The notes beneath the pieces are model-generated. The model was not told the origin of the DNA and made no database searches. It was given only the letters and a program-made list of their open reading frames with translations. Shown here piece by piece: positions 10,405 through 22,342 of a DNA stretch of 64,000 bases. Numbering within the stretch: the first letter of the stretch is position 1; each line of letters opens with the position of its first letter. The stretch is from Dryomyza anilis (lineage: Eukaryota; Arthropoda; Insecta; Diptera; Dryomyzidae): NCBI GenBank assembly GCA_951804985.1, contig OX638133.1, positions 24,830,963-24,894,962 of the forward strand, in the 5' to 3' direction. The position numbers were made by a program, and so were the translations under genes.

Positions 10405-12215
10405 TTTCGGTAAAATCCCACAACTCTCAATTTGTTGGATAGTGTTATGGAACTGTTCATTATTTGGAGAATTTTCATCTTAAACCGATTCTCCTATTGA
10501 AGAACAGTTCGGTTATGGGTCTAAAGGTCTATATGAGGTGTTAATACAGCTCATAAAAATACAAGTCGCAGAACTAGGATCGATAAATATAATTTCCCCG
10601 TATAAAATTTGTATTACAAAGGTGAATGTAATCGTTTTCTCACTTCTCTATAGAGACATTACTATAGTAGACATTTTTCCAAGGTCATGATCGTGAACTG
10701 ATCATTGTATTTTTAACTTGTAATAACCCGATCAGTAATATGACAAACATGATTTGGTCATGATCATATCACCCCTAATATGGCAAATTTCTACTAGGGT
10801 TAGCACTTCGTAATTTGTCACTGGGTATACATAACACATGCAGACACTTTGAAATTGTTTAAAAATAAAGTTGTGTCCAAGGGGATCTTTTTATCCCCGT
10901 ATTTTGTTAGCAGCTCATTAATGTCGTTTCACAATGTTGGGCGAGCTAGGTAGTGTGGCAGGAGTATTTATTATATGAGCAGCAAATTTTCTAATGTAGT
11001 GTCTCATATTGTGTAGCTTTATAAGAAAAATGAGTATTGCATCCGTTTTTTATTATTTTATTAAATTCATTTCTTTTACGCATTTCTTTGCATTTTCTTT
11101 TTCCTTTTCTTTGGCTTGATGGTGTTCATGGCATTTAATATGACTTCATCATGGGCATGACTTTCTTCTTAGTTTTTTGCACGTTTCCCATGTAATTATT
11201 TCGAGCTTTGTGGAAGTTTAAATGCAATGAAGCGCATCTGAGCGGCAAACAAACATATGTTCTGTATTCTAAAAGGAAGGAGGTCGCAATGAAGTTGGTC
11301 GCAGTTACTGATGGACTGATTAAAAGAGGTAGTTTACAAATGTCAATTTAATGAACTGCTTTTGAATGGAAAAGTAAAAATTTATAAATTATTTTACTAA
11401 AAATTATAAAAAAGAATTTTGTAAAAAGCATTATTTTTATGTATTATTTTGCATAAATTATTTATTATTTTTTAATACTTAATATAAAAAATGTTTCTTT
11501 TTTTAAATAGAAAAATCACCAAGGTACAAACAAAAAATAGGTCACAAGTAAAAGTCAGGCAACACTGTTTTGGCCTGTGTTGTTCTGCGTGAAAACACCG
11601 AACAAATGAAGCGCATCGACTGCGGTTTGGTGAAAATACCGACCACATTCAACGACTCAGAATAAGCAAAGAAAATATTAAAAAAGTTGCACAAACAACA
11701 CAAAAACTTTATTTGTAAAGATAAATATAAAAAAAATAAAAATAAAAAATTGAACACATTACAAGCTACAAAAAAAAATAAATAAATAAAAAGAGGCCGA
11801 AATGAAAATGTTTAAAAAGTGCATTAAACGAAAAATGTTCATATACTATATACAGCAATGTAAACACTTTACACAGAGCGAGCAATGAGCGACTCAAGCG
11901 CTTAAAATGTTTTTCAAGTTTTGCTTAACAAACAAAAACTCATTCAGACGTTACTCGTTTAAGCGACACTCAAAATGCATTTTAAAATATATATAATATA
12001 TGAAATATTTTTACAGTCTTTAAGTGTTATCTTTAATATGTCGTACAGAAAAATTCATCAATTAAAATAAAAAGTTTTCCATGTTATTCTAATTTTTTTT
12101 TTTATTAAAAATATAAAATGTTGAATTTCAAAATTTAATAAGGCACTTTATAGATTAATATGAACACGTTATTTTAAAGTAAACATTGATTTCGACATTC
12201 ATTAGGACTTGTGAG
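10405..12215. other. Unassigned non-coding stretch
   Basis: No gene and no assigned repeat. Near 10660-10790 are several GATCATG-type palindromic motifs. At 11555-11570 the string GGCAACACTG resembles the outer end of a hAT-type terminus, but no partner was found. At 11860-11980 are repeated GAGCGA and GCGACTC motifs. Confidence 0.45.
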
Positions 12216-12218
12216 ATA

Positions 12219-13171
12219 TCGTCACTATCATGCCAAAGGGGCGAATGTGTAATTTTTGACATTTTTTTACATTTTGAATGTAGTTTTTCCTCAAGTATAC
12301 TGTGCCAAAATCGTGTGTTGTTTTGTTGAATATTTCTAGTCACAAAAGACAATACAAAAAGGGCGAATTCGAAAAATTAAAAATGTTGTCATGCCAAAAG
12401 GTCGAATCTTTTCTTTTTTTTTTGCTATAACTTTTTATTGGTGCAAGATAGTGATTTTAAAGCATTTATTGTTTGTTTTCAAAGCACCTATTGATTGGTA
12501 ACATTATTTAAAAATATTTTGCCAAATATTTTTTAGGCAAATAACAAATGGCAAATTAATATTTGGAATATTATTTTTAAATAATGATGCCAATCGATGG
12601 GTGCTTTGAAAACAAACAATAAATGCCTTTACGTCACTATTTTATCTTACACTAATAAAAAGTTATAGTAAAAAAACGAAAAGATTCGCCCTTTTGGCAT
12701 GACAAGATTTTGAATTCTTCCAATTTCTTCGTTTTTTTGCTATAACTCTTGTTTATTTTTAAAACACCTATCGATTGTCATCATTACTTCAACATATTTT
12801 GCCAAACATTTATCCAGCAAATCACAAATGGCAAATTAATGTTTGGCGAAATATTTTTAAATAATGATGCCAATTAAAAACAAACAGTTAATAGCTTTAC
12901 TATTTTATCTTGCGCTAATAAAATGTTATAGCATAAAACACAAAAATATTTGCGTTTTGGTTAGGATATAGCCTCACAAAATCCTTATTTATAATTCAGT
13001 AAGTTGTCCAAATCCAAAGATATTTTATATACGTTATAATAATTAATGGATACACCAAAATAACAGAAAAAAACTAAATTTTACTAATTTTTAAAGCACT
13101 ACAAATTTTAAAATTTGATTTCCCAACATTCTTAAAAATGCACATTCGCCTCTTTGGCTTGACAGTGACGT
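12219..13171. mobile_element. Family B element, second near-full copy
   Basis: The left end TA-TCGTCACTATCATGCC and right end GGCTTGACAGTGACGT-TA correspond to the copy at 3498-4510. The same internal order is present: ATTTTTGACATTT, TCAAGTATACTGTGCCAAAA, ATTTCTAGTCACAAAAGACA, GCCAAAAGGTCGAAT, a central AAATATTTTGCCAAA region and the inverted half. It is slightly shorter through small deletions. Confidence 0.8.
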
Positions 13172-13636
13172 TATATCCTGTCTTTGTTCGAAAAAGTGTC
13201 ACTTCTTAGTATAGATTTTATCGATTATTGTTATTTAACGATGTACCCAATCACACTAGTTTTACAAAAAAACATGATCAGGCCATGAGTATGTCTTCCC
13301 TATAGGGTAAATTTCAAATAGGGCTGTGGTAACCGAAATACATTTTTTGCAATCTACCTTTGTTAGAAATACACATTTTCGTCAATTGTTCTTCAATCTG
13401 ATATGAAGAAAATGTTACTACACACAGGAAAAAAATGTATTTTCCTGGCAACATATTATGTTTGCTACAATAATTTTTGAATTTCTAGACTTTTAAAATA
13501 AATATGTTTATAATTTAATATAACCATATGTTATGAAATGAATACCAAAATAATTTTATAAATTTTGATTTAGATGTAATAGCCAAATTAATTCTGAAAT
13601 TTTTGACTACAAACATCAAATGTTGCCTGCATGCGA
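13172..13636. other. Unassigned stretch with a possible MITE end
   Basis: ACACACAGGAAAAAAATG near 13420 resembles the CAC(N)AGAAAAAA terminus of the TA-flanked families here. The following sequence fits no family, and the opposite end was not found. Confidence 0.35.
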
Positions 13637-13646
13637 ATTATACTTA

Positions 13647-13942
13647 AATAATAATAATAGTTTGGCATTACAGTACTAAAAGAACTTAGACCGAGCTCTT
13701 CCACCATTTTGAGCTGTGCGTGTTATATTTGTACTCAAATTGGTGGGACCTACAGTTTATTGCCGAATCCGAACTTTTCATAGGCAATGTTTTACTCTCG
13801 TAGGTTTGCCATTTACTGCCGAGAGGTAGCGCGGTATAGAAAAATGTTTCTATGAAAAGATGTAGTTAGTCCCAGTCCAGGCTTGAACCAGGGACCTTTC
13901 GGCTCGCAGTCCAACACACTAACCACTGATCTACCGCGGCGG
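13647..13942 (-). mobile_element. tRNA-derived SINE, minus-strand copy
   Basis: Read on the minus strand it starts CCGCGGTAGATCAGTGG (A box), then GGTTCAAGCCTGG (B box), then a body with CTCTCGGCAGTAAATGGCAA and CTCAAAATGG, and ends in an (ATT)n tail. It is flanked by a 10-bp direct repeat ATTATACTTA at 13637-13646 and 13943-13952, the hallmark of LINE-mediated insertion. About 296 bp. Pol III transcription is expected from the internal boxes (known biology); activity is not shown. Confidence 0.9.
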
Positions 13943-14149
13943 ATTATACTTAGCGTGTACAAAACATTGTTATGACTCATCAATTTGTTGTTTAACTGAA
14001 AAAGTTTGTTCTTCAATCGAAGGAATCGTATGCAAAGACTTAATTTTATCACATTAATGAACAAATACCTAAGTTTCATGCATAATATGTACATCGCACT
14101 GAACATTTTGTTCATCAAACCTTATGTATAATCACAAAATTCTTATACT

Positions 14150-15205
14150 TTGATTGAGGGTTATGGTTGTTGGCAATCATATAATATGCTTTAATATGAT
14201 CCTCAGTGACAACATGATCCTCAGTGTACCTTAATATGCTCCTCAGTGAACGTATTTTGATTCAAACAGCCATAATTTGGTTAGTACTTATGATCCATAC
14301 ATTTCTGAAAATTGAATAGTATTTATAAATGAGTCAAATGTTTAATTAATGAATTTTTTATTTAAATTTATTATTTATATATTTTAATTAATGCCAATGA
14401 ATGGCACCAATGTGACATATCCTAACATAGTTGTGACATATTGAGATAAATAGTGTCTGCAAACATAACATGATTGCTAATATTTTCAAATATTTAAAAG
14501 TTGATTATAACATGATCACTTATATTTGTTATAGAGAGAGTAAAAAATTACATTAAGCGAGCATTTTATAATTGTATGTAATAAATTATTTTATTATGAT
14601 TGTTAATATTCGTATTGTTCATATAAATGTTAATATGATTGGTGGTAATTACGTTCGTGGCAGTCTTTGTCGTAACCATAATACGGTTCTTTTCTACGAT
14701 ATTTAAATTTTCACTATATTATGATAACTAAATGTTTGCTTATATCATGTTATGATTGGTATTTACCATATTTTGATTTACCATATTTTGAATTTTATGA
14801 GAGTCAATTATTTTATAATAAAATATCGTCGTTGTAGAACGAAAAGTCACCAAATACATTTTTATGAAAAACTTAAATTTCGAGTTTGTTCATTAATATT
14901 ATAAAAAGTAATTGATGCATTTTTAAAGTTGAAATATCAATTGATAGATTAACATTTTCTTATCATGTGGTAAAAATTGAGATCATAGATTAAAAATTGA
15001 CAGATATAAAAAGATTATTGTAAATGAATATTTGGTATTTAGAAAATGTATTTGGTGACTTTTCGTGCTACAACGACGATATGTACTATAACATGATTAG
15101 TATTGTTGAAATAAAATTGAAAATATCATAATTTGATTGCGGCTACCATTTATGATTGTAGGGTGCATACCATAATTGTCGAGACCATGTCGCAACCATA
15201 ATTTT
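14150..15205. repeat. Degenerate CATGATT/ATAATATGAT repeats hosting family G
   Basis: Scattered variants of ATAACATGATTGCTAATAT, ATAACATGATCACTTATAT, TTAATATGATTGGTGG and CATAATTTGATTGCGG occur on both sides of the family G insertion. They look like an old, internally repetitive element. I could not define its ends. Confidence 0.4.
14826..15079. mobile_element. Family G MITE, full copy
   Basis: Near-perfect inverted ends TCGTCGTTGTAGAACGAAAA and TTTTCGTGCTACAACGACGA, each followed outward by TA. AGTCACCAAATACATTTT and its inverse follow inside. 254 bp, no coding. A second copy is at 25587-25825 and a half copy near 53457. The TA duplication points to Tc1/mariner-type mobilisation. Confidence 0.85.
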
Positions 15206-15239
15206 GCTCTGCGGGCAAATTCAAATATTTGTTTTCTGC

Positions 15240-16250
15240 ATCATTTTCTGCCATTTAATAGTTATGAATTGCCTTTTGTTTATTATTTCTTAAATATTGT
15301 TTGCTCGACATGCAGTTTGAACATTTGACAGAAAATAACAAATTTAATTTTTGAAGTCTTCCAAATGCTGAAAATGGTGACAATATTCATAATATTAAAA
15401 TTTAAATTTATAACACTGAATAATTTGTTTTTTTTTTCAGTGTACCTTTTTGATACCTTAACCAAATGTTTAGTTCACGCTTATGCACAAACGGGTATAG
15501 TAAACCCATATTTACCTTTTTTTCATTCTAAAAATAACTGCATTAAGTACATTGTTGAATCAACAAAAAAATGACAAAATATATCAACAGTAACCTCATT
15601 AATCGGTTGACAGAACCTTGCTAAAAATCTGAAATAAAGAAACGTCAAAGTTTTCACAAGTTATTGTTAAAAGTTTAAGCAGTTTGCAAACATATCACAA
15701 AAAAATTAATAATAAAATATTTTAATTGATAACACTACACAACAAAATAAGAAACAAAAAAGTTTGCGCAACATTTAATATTAAAATTTTGACTTTGTCA
15801 TTGATTTCGCGAAATTTCGTGCTCAAAAAAGATTGTTCTTGCACTTGTTAAAGTGTATAAAAAATATTTTGCTTTCAACGCATGTCTTTTAAACTACAAT
15901 TTATGCAATATGTAGAAAATGAATTTCGAATACATTATGTAGTAAAATCGGGCCAAATAATTAAAAATGCACTTAAAAAGTTTAGAAATGTAGTGGAGCT
16001 AAAATTGTTCAAAGCAAATACTACTTAAATTTATTAATTTTATTTTTTTCAATTTTTAAAATATAAATGCTGAGTTTTATCTTTACAACGACGATTTATT
16101 CGTAGAATTTTACAATCAGTTTAAATTTTAATAAACATTTTATAATCGTTTAATGTTATAGTATATTTAAAGTCAAGAATTTCACGTTTAGTGTGAGTTT
16201 GACGTGTGCAAACTTTTGACATAAATTGAACTTTAATGTAAAACGAAAAT
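15240..16250. other. Unassigned stretch with family L/M remnants
   Basis: CACTACACAACAAAATAAG near 15733 resembles the family L terminus. TTTTGACTTTGTCATTGATT near 15787 and GACAGAACCTTGCTAAAAA near 15610 resemble parts of the foldback at 18272-19217. These appear to be decayed fragments. A strong acceptor-like run of ten T followed by CAG ends at 15440. Confidence 0.35.
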
Positions 16251-16254
16251 GTTC

Positions 16255-16500
16255 AACTAAGTGACTTGCAAGTCGTGGCCACGTCCCAATACATTTACTT
16301 GACTCTCACCAATTTGTTTTGGGGTCAAAATTTCGTTCGGTCGTTTGTTGTTTGGCAGCTACCAACAAACAACCGATTCGCATCTGTCAGATCGTTCACC
16401 TCTCGCGAACGTGTGCGGTGCGTGCGTCGTTGAGTTGAAAGATAAAATGCGTCGCGTCGCTTGAAAGTGTTTTCCAATTAAATACGAAAAAAATTTAAAA
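16255..16500 (+). promoter_or_regulatory. Candidate promoter / 5' UTR, CpG-rich block
   Basis: This is one of the few CpG-rich stretches in the window. It holds TTCGGTCGTTTG, CATCTGTCAGATCG (initiator-like TCAG with A at 16389) and CTCTCGCGAACGTG, then GTGCGTGCGTCGTTGAG. A very short ATG frame (ATGCGTCGCGTCGCTTGA) follows at 16447. The look is that of fly start-site regions. No TATA box or strict downstream promoter element was found at the expected spacing. Strand is inferred from the initiator-like motif and from the + strand splice signals downstream. Confidence 0.3.
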
Positions 16501-17144
16501 AAAAAACAAAAACGAAAAACTTGCTGCCTTTTTTAAGGCCAATAAAATGTATTTAAACGAATTTTTACAAACAGCAGCAACAGCCAGCAAAAAGTGAAAT
16601 TTCACTACACAAGATACAAAAGTATCTGAAGGAGCGCCTGTATAATTGAACATTATCATGTTTGTTGTTGTTGTTGTTTTGTAATTGCTGGTTGTTGGAT
16701 TTTTTGCGTTGTTATCAACTTTCATCTGCAACGATTTATGTTGCCGTCGATTTGGAAACACATTGCAGGCGCAACACTGAAAATTCACGGTTTTCTCGAT
16801 GGCATATCGCACGGATCGTTACACGTTGGTTGTTATTGCTATGTCTTAATTAATTGAGGTCAACTTTTTTAATGAATGCACCAATTACTTAGCACCCACT
16901 TTATGGGCATGATTGAATGATAAAATACAACTGAAAGACAGACTAAACACACTCAGAAAATGAATTTATAAAAATTCCGCAATAGGACAAATATTTCATA
17001 TAATGGTATACAAAAAATAAATATTCTATACTTAAAAATAAATAGTACTTAATACAGTACTCTTTAGTATTTTTTTGCTATTTATTGATTAATATAATTA
17101 CACTACTCAACAAAACGTGCACAAAAAAGTCATTGTACTTCCCA

Positions 17145-17275
17145 CACCCAGAAAAATATACTATATAAGTAATAGCTTTTTACTATTAAAAATAGTCAAT
17201 AGAATAAATTATTATTTTAATCGGAAAATACCATTAAATACTAGAAAACACCATGACATTGTCATTGAGTTTATA
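17145..17275 (+). mobile_element. Family C MITE, truncated left part
   Basis: CACCCAGAAAAATATAC followed by the C body up to CATTGAGTTTATA, where a complete copy begins. It matches the first 131 bp of that copy with few differences. Confidence 0.8.
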
Positions 17276-17493
17276 CACCCAGAAAAAAATACTATATAAA
17301 TAATAGTTTTTTACTATTAAAAATTGTCAATAGGATAAATTATTATTTTAATCGGAAAATACCATTAAATACTAGAAAATATCATGACATTGCCATAAGT
17401 TTATATGAAAAGATTTATTTTTTGTATACTATTAAATCAATAATAGTCCTATTGACCAATTTTAATGGGATTTGAGGGAATTTTTTCTGCGTG
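17276..17493 (+). mobile_element. Family C MITE, complete
   Basis: Starts TA-CACCCAGAAAAAAATAC and ends GGGAATTTTTTCTGCGTG; 218 bp. The body includes TACTATTAAAAATTGTCAAT, ATCGGAAAATACCATTAAAT and CAATTTTAATGGGATTTGAG. It sits head-to-tail behind the truncated copy. Confidence 0.85.
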
Positions 17494-18001
17494 CATATTT
17501 CAATTCTATATTATTCGTGGGTGATGATTTTATCTGCATACTTCGCATTTTCCTATTACGATTTAAAAAAGTTTCTATCGTAATTTTTGGCCCTTCTCCG
17601 TCACTTTGTAGAATACAGTTCCGTACATAAACGAGTTTACTCAAAAACTGGAAACGCAATTTTTCTTTCAATGGTCAGGACTAATTATAATATATCTACA
17701 AATGCTAAAATTTAGATATGTTTTTAAGTTATTTGAATGTAAACTCGAAAATTTATTATTTTTGTAAGACTATTTTTGTATGATTTTTTTAGCATTTCGA
17801 AACTAATGAGAAATAAGAAAATTATATATAGTTATGCAGAGTATAGTTCAAGCTAACTATCAAAATTACTAACTTTTTCCAACGCTTCTAATTTTTAGAA
17901 TATGCCATAGTTTGCGTCAGATGATTGTATATTTTACATAGAAATTAATAAAAACATTGAAGTTTTTAACATATTTTTTCTCAAAAAGACCACGTAATAT
18001 A

Positions 18002-18211
18002 CCCAGAAAAAAATACTATATAAATAATAGTTTTTTACTATTAAAAATAGTCAATAGAATAAATTATTATTTTAATCGGAAAATACCATTAAATACTAGA
18101 AAATATTGCCATTGAGTTTATATGAAAAGATTTATTTTTTGTATACTATTAAATCAATAATTGTTCTATTGACCAATTTTAATGGGATTTGAGTGAATTT
18201 TTTTCTGGGTG
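18002..18211 (+). mobile_element. Family C MITE, complete
   Basis: Inverted ends CCCAGAAAAAAATAC and TTTTTTTCTGGGTG, flanked by TA on both sides (18000-18001, 18212-18213). 210 bp, no coding. Confidence 0.85.
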
Positions 18212-18271
18212 TAGGGAAAATAACTGAGAATATTATTAAATAAAATATTTAATAAAAAAATTTCTCATATT

Positions 18272-19217
18272 GCACCAAGTTTAAAATGCAGGGTGTTTAA
18301 GAAAATCATATTACTGACATAACCTAGCCAAGAAAACTGGTTATATAGAATAATTTGCTGATAAATGTTTATTAATTTCTTACACATGTTTTAGAAAATT
18401 AAATTACCTTTCCAACGGTATATCACATCTTTGAATACCATGATTTATTCCTTTTTTCAAATGTACGTAAAGTTGAAATTTACAAAAATAAAAATACAAA
18501 TTTTGACTTTGTCCTTGCTTTTCTCAAAATTTCGTTATATATCACCCAATTTTTTCTAATTTATAATGAAAGAACAGTTCATTCCCAGTATTTTCGTACC
18601 AATCACAGTTATTTTAGCTGTGTAAAAAATGCTGCAGAAATAATTAAACATTGCGGGTCTTGTTATTTGGTGGTTGAAATCAAAGAAAGAATCATTATGT
18701 TTAGAAATATGATCAGAAAATATGTTCTGTGAAGTAATATGCTAATGATTACAATATTAATAAATGTTTAAATATATTTCTCGATTATTTCGATTTTTTT
18801 TTTAAATTTAAACCACCAAGTCACAACTCCTGTCAGTGTTTAATTATTTCTACAGGATAACTTACATATTTAAAATCATTGAAATCAGATAGAAATTATT
18901 GGGATTGAACTGATCATCTATCATTATAAATAAGAAAATAATAGTGTGATCGACAACGAAAATTTGAGAAAGTCATTGACAAAATAAAAATTTGTATTTT
19001 TATTTTTGTAAATATTAACTTTATATATCTTTTAAAAAATGAAGAAATCATACAGATCAAAGATGTGATACAGCATTGGAAAGGTAATTTAATTGTAAAA
19101 AGCAGAAGTGAAAAATTGATATTCACTTATCAACAGATTATACTTTATAACAAAGTTTCTTGACTAGGTTCTGTCAGTAATATGCATCTCTTAAACACCC
19201 TGCATCTTTAACTCGGT
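18272..19217. mobile_element. Family M foldback with about 260-bp arms
   Basis: The arms at 18272-18540 and 18950-19217 are inverted copies. They share TGCACC(A/G)AGTT, ATGCAGGGTGTTTAAGA, CATATTACTGACA(T/G)AACCTAG, AATTAAATTACCTTTCCAA, ATCACATCTTTGA and ACAAAAATAAAAATACAAAT. The roughly 400 bp between has no frame of note. Target duplication unclear. Confidence 0.7.
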
Positions 19218-19424
19218 GCAAAATCAAACATTTTATTATTTAACATTTTCTTTTTTTTTTGAGTCAGAGAATGACCCCCTTAATTATTAACATCGATGAA
19301 CCAAACACCCTGTATATATAATGAATTATAATCATAGAAAATGTTTTTCTCATTTTATTGAGTAGTGTAATTCAACAGTATTTTGTCATATTTATTAATA
19401 TTTATCTATTTAAATATTTATTAT

Positions 19425-19490
19425 TCTTATTGTCTAATTTTAATAGTAACAAAAACTATTAATTGTATGGTCTTTTTTTTTCTAAGTGCA
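19425..19490 (-). mobile_element. Family C right-end fragment
   Basis: TTATTGTCTAATTTTAATAG, then AAAACTATTAATTGTATGG and TTTTTTTTTCTAAGTGCA: a decayed C terminus just outside the family L element. Confidence 0.5.
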
Positions 19491-20127
19491 TTAGTAAAAT
19501 TTACAGAAAGCAACCTCAAGTTCAGCGCAGAATAGTGCCCCCATTTCGATTTGAATTCAGTTGAATTAATTAGAAATGCAGATTTGTGCCAAGTAGCTTC
19601 TGGCATTAATCATAATAATTTTACAATTTCCTATTTGATGTGATTGGTAAATGCGTCGAATAGGCGGCGATAGAGAGAATCATAAATTAACTAATTAAGT
19701 AGTAAACTTGGGCAATTTGTGTTTTCCTTATTAATACATATTATTCATATTATTATTAGTATGATGATTACTAGAAATCAACTTTATTTATTGTTGTAAT
19801 AAGTTTATAGGAAGTCGTTACGAATTGAAAATTATTTATTTGAACTACCGACTACCGACATCTTTCTGAAATCGAAACTTATCTATAAAGGACCGATAAT
19901 CGTTATTGTCTTTTTTTCAGTTTTAAACTGAATTTAGATAAAGTATATCATACTAAAATATTTAAAGAGCTTGAAATTTAAAGCTGACCCACATTTTTTC
20001 GAAATTATTTATAATATTTAAAAGATATCTTCAGAATAGTCTCTAACTAATGTATAAAAAATCTCGAGTTACAAATATTATATGTTTTACATGCTTTATA
20101 TTGACTGATAAATATTGATATATCGGA

Positions 20128-20598
20128 AATTTCCAATGTTTATTCATATTAATTTCAGAATAAAGATTTTATATGATAGCATATTATTGCTCTTCTTTTT
20201 TTGTTAATTATGCACATAAAAAATGGAAGTAAATATAGCAAATAATATTAATTGCATTCATTAATCAATCTAGCAATGAAATTCACTGATTTAATGAAAA
20301 CCTTTGCTATATGGAAAATGTCCACGTTTATTCATATTACTTTCACAATAAAGATTTTATATGATAGTATTTTATTGTAACAAGCTCTTCTTTTTTTTTT
20401 TTGTTAATTATGCACATAAAAAATGGACGTAAATATAGCAACCAATATTAATTGCATTCATTAATCAATCTAGCAATGAAATTCATTAATTTAATGAAAA
20501 CCTTTGCTATATGGAAAATGTTCATTCATATTAATTTCACAATAAAGATTTTATGTGATAGCATTTTATTGTAACGAGTTCTTCTTTTTTGTTAAAGA
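20128..20598 (+). repeat. Tandem array (about 2.4 units of 190 bp) containing family F pieces
   Basis: Each unit has GTTTATTCATATTA, AATAAAGATTTTATATGATA, a TTCTTTTTTTTGTTAATTAT run and ATGCACATAAAAAATGGA, then a family F half (GTAAATATAGCAA, ATATTAATTGCATTCATTAA, CAATCTAGCAATGAAATTCA, ATGAAAACCTTTGCTATATG). The last unit stops before the F half. The array appears to have formed after a family F fragment landed here. Confidence 0.8.
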
Positions 20599-21459
20599 GG
20601 TTTTTTAAATATGGTATTCTGAAATAAACTAAAAAAATTGATTTTAAATACTTTATTTTTTATTTTATTTTGCGTACATATTATAAATCGTAAAGCTATG
20701 TAATTGTTTTCGTAAAACATTCCACCGATCACTCAATCATCAATGTGTTCAGTTGATGTCAATCTAAAGAAGACATTACCGCGTCACTTCCTTAACTTTA
20801 GCCTCTGAGTTTTAGACACATCGCCTTGAGTTAGTTACCTTGAATGGATATGACATGAAAACATGATGAATGAATGTGAAATATAAAATATAAATTTAAA
20901 TTATTTTATAAACTGTGTGCAAAAAATGTGAAATAAACAAAATTATTTGTTTGACAATGAACTTGAACAAATGGCATTTGCATGAAAATTAAAAAGAGTT
21001 TTTATATTAAAAGATGAACGTAATGTCGGATGCTGTGTAATTGGAATTTTTTTTAATTGCGTTTTACCATCGAGTTCAATATACTCTAAAAATATGTTTA
21101 TTTATACAATTTAATTTTTTTTAATGCATTTTGTATGCTTATTTTAATTTAATTCAAATTAAATAATTTTTAATTATTGACAATAATAACATTGCACTCA
21201 TTGCACAAATATACTTTGTTTAATATTAGGGAATTATATTAAAATTCTTATTTCATTATTATGCATTTATTATAATTATTAATTCATAACAATTTTTAGT
21301 TCTTTATATTATTTGGTAAATAATTAACAGGCATTAATGGATAACTTTAGAAATATAAAATTATAGTTTGGTTACAAAATAGTTTTCTAAAAAAACAATA
21401 AACGCATTTTATTTTAAATAGTCTAGACTAATTTTAATATACTAATGAATTCTAATATA
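20599..21459. other. AT-rich stretch, nothing recognised
   Basis: No frame, repeat family or motif cluster could be supported. A slightly GC-richer patch near 20720-20850 has no coding signature. Confidence 0.5.
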
Positions 21460-22340
21460 CACAAAAAAAAATGTACATCATATTGATGCATTCCGTTCTT
21501 CAAACCATGATTCATTGTATTGAAGAACTATTCATAATATTAATGACGAACGACATCAATGTTATGAATGCGATCATAAATATGATGAACGCTTGGTAAC
21601 TGTCGAAAAAGTGTTATTCAATATGATGCACTGTATGTGAAGAATACGTTTCATCATATTAATGAACAAATGCATAAAATACACCATATACGTACTTCAT
21701 ATTGAAGAATGTGGTTCATTAAACAAAATTCCTATCAAAATATTTACTTACTTCTATATTACTTCTATATTTACGTACTTCATAGTTCTCAAGTGGTTCT
21801 TGTATGTTATTTCTTATATAATGCTTGCTCGACATGCATACATTTTTAAAATGTTTTATAATATATTTATTTATAATTATAACTTTTTTTTTATAAAAAG
21901 TTATATTTATAAAAAATATATTTTAAATAATTGTTTGATTTTTTTTTTGAATTTTTTTTTTTTCAAAAAAAAATATTATTTGAATTTTTTTTTCAAAAAA
22001 ATTTCTTTTTTTGATTTTTTTTTTTTGATAATTTTTACAACACTTTTTTTCAAATTATATAAGAAAAAAAAAAATTTTTTTTTGAAAAATTCGTAAAAAA
22101 TATTAAATTCATAAATATTATGAACAAATTCATCAATATGACGATTCAAATTCTTTGTATTGAATATTTCCTTCTGCACTATGATGTTCGATAATACGAA
22201 TAATTTCATATATATAATGAATGTATTCATCAATATGTCATTTAATGAACGGTGGTATCAATATGATGAATCTGGTAATTGGTAAAAAAATTCATAATAT
22301 TTATGAATTAATTCATCATATTGATGAATTTTTTTCTGTG
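21460..22340 (+). mobile_element. Family A MITE, full copy
   Basis: Starts TA-CACAAAAAAAAATGTACATC and ends GAATTTTTTTCTGTG-TA. Outer halves are rich in ATATTGATGAA and its inverse. The order is GTACATCATATTGATG, TTCATTGTATTGAAGAAC, CATCAATGTTATGAATG, ATGATGAACGCTTGG, ATGCTTGCTCGACATG, then a 200-bp T/A-run core and the inverted outer part. 881 bp. It serves as the uninterrupted reference for the split copies at 51248 and 59625. The frame at 21662-22096 is low-complexity and not a gene. Confidence 0.85.
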
Positions 22341-22342
22341 TA

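Larger units (their letters stand above)
17101..19367. mobile_element. Family L element with nested insertions
   Basis: Inverted ends CACTACTCAACAAAA (17101) and TTTTATTGAGTAGTG (ending 19367) are flanked by TA (17099-17100 and 19368-19369). TA duplication plus these ends suggests a Tc1/mariner-type element. Inside lie a family C double insertion (17145-17493), another C copy (18002-18211) and a foldback (18272-19217). The remaining own sequence, for example 17690-17960 with AACTCGAAAATTTATTATTT and CATAGTTTGCGTCAG, recurs at about 22343, 23752, 25380 and 39235. No transposase frame was recognised. Confidence 0.65.

Noticed and set aside
9750..10770. hAT pair between TAGGGATGTTA (9750) and the inverse-like CACCCCTAA near 10776
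   Set aside because: The end match is short and imperfect and the flanking 8-mers do not agree.
11555..11570. GTCAGGCAACACTG as a hAT right end
   Set aside because: No left partner or flanking duplication found.
15423..15440. TTTGTTTTTTTTTTCAG acceptor-like run
   Set aside because: Followed by TGTACC, not a donor, and no exon-like frame follows; T-rich plus CAG is not enough.
21662..22096. 144-codon + strand frame
   Set aside because: Lies within the family A element and is mostly Phe/Lys/Tyr from A and T runs.
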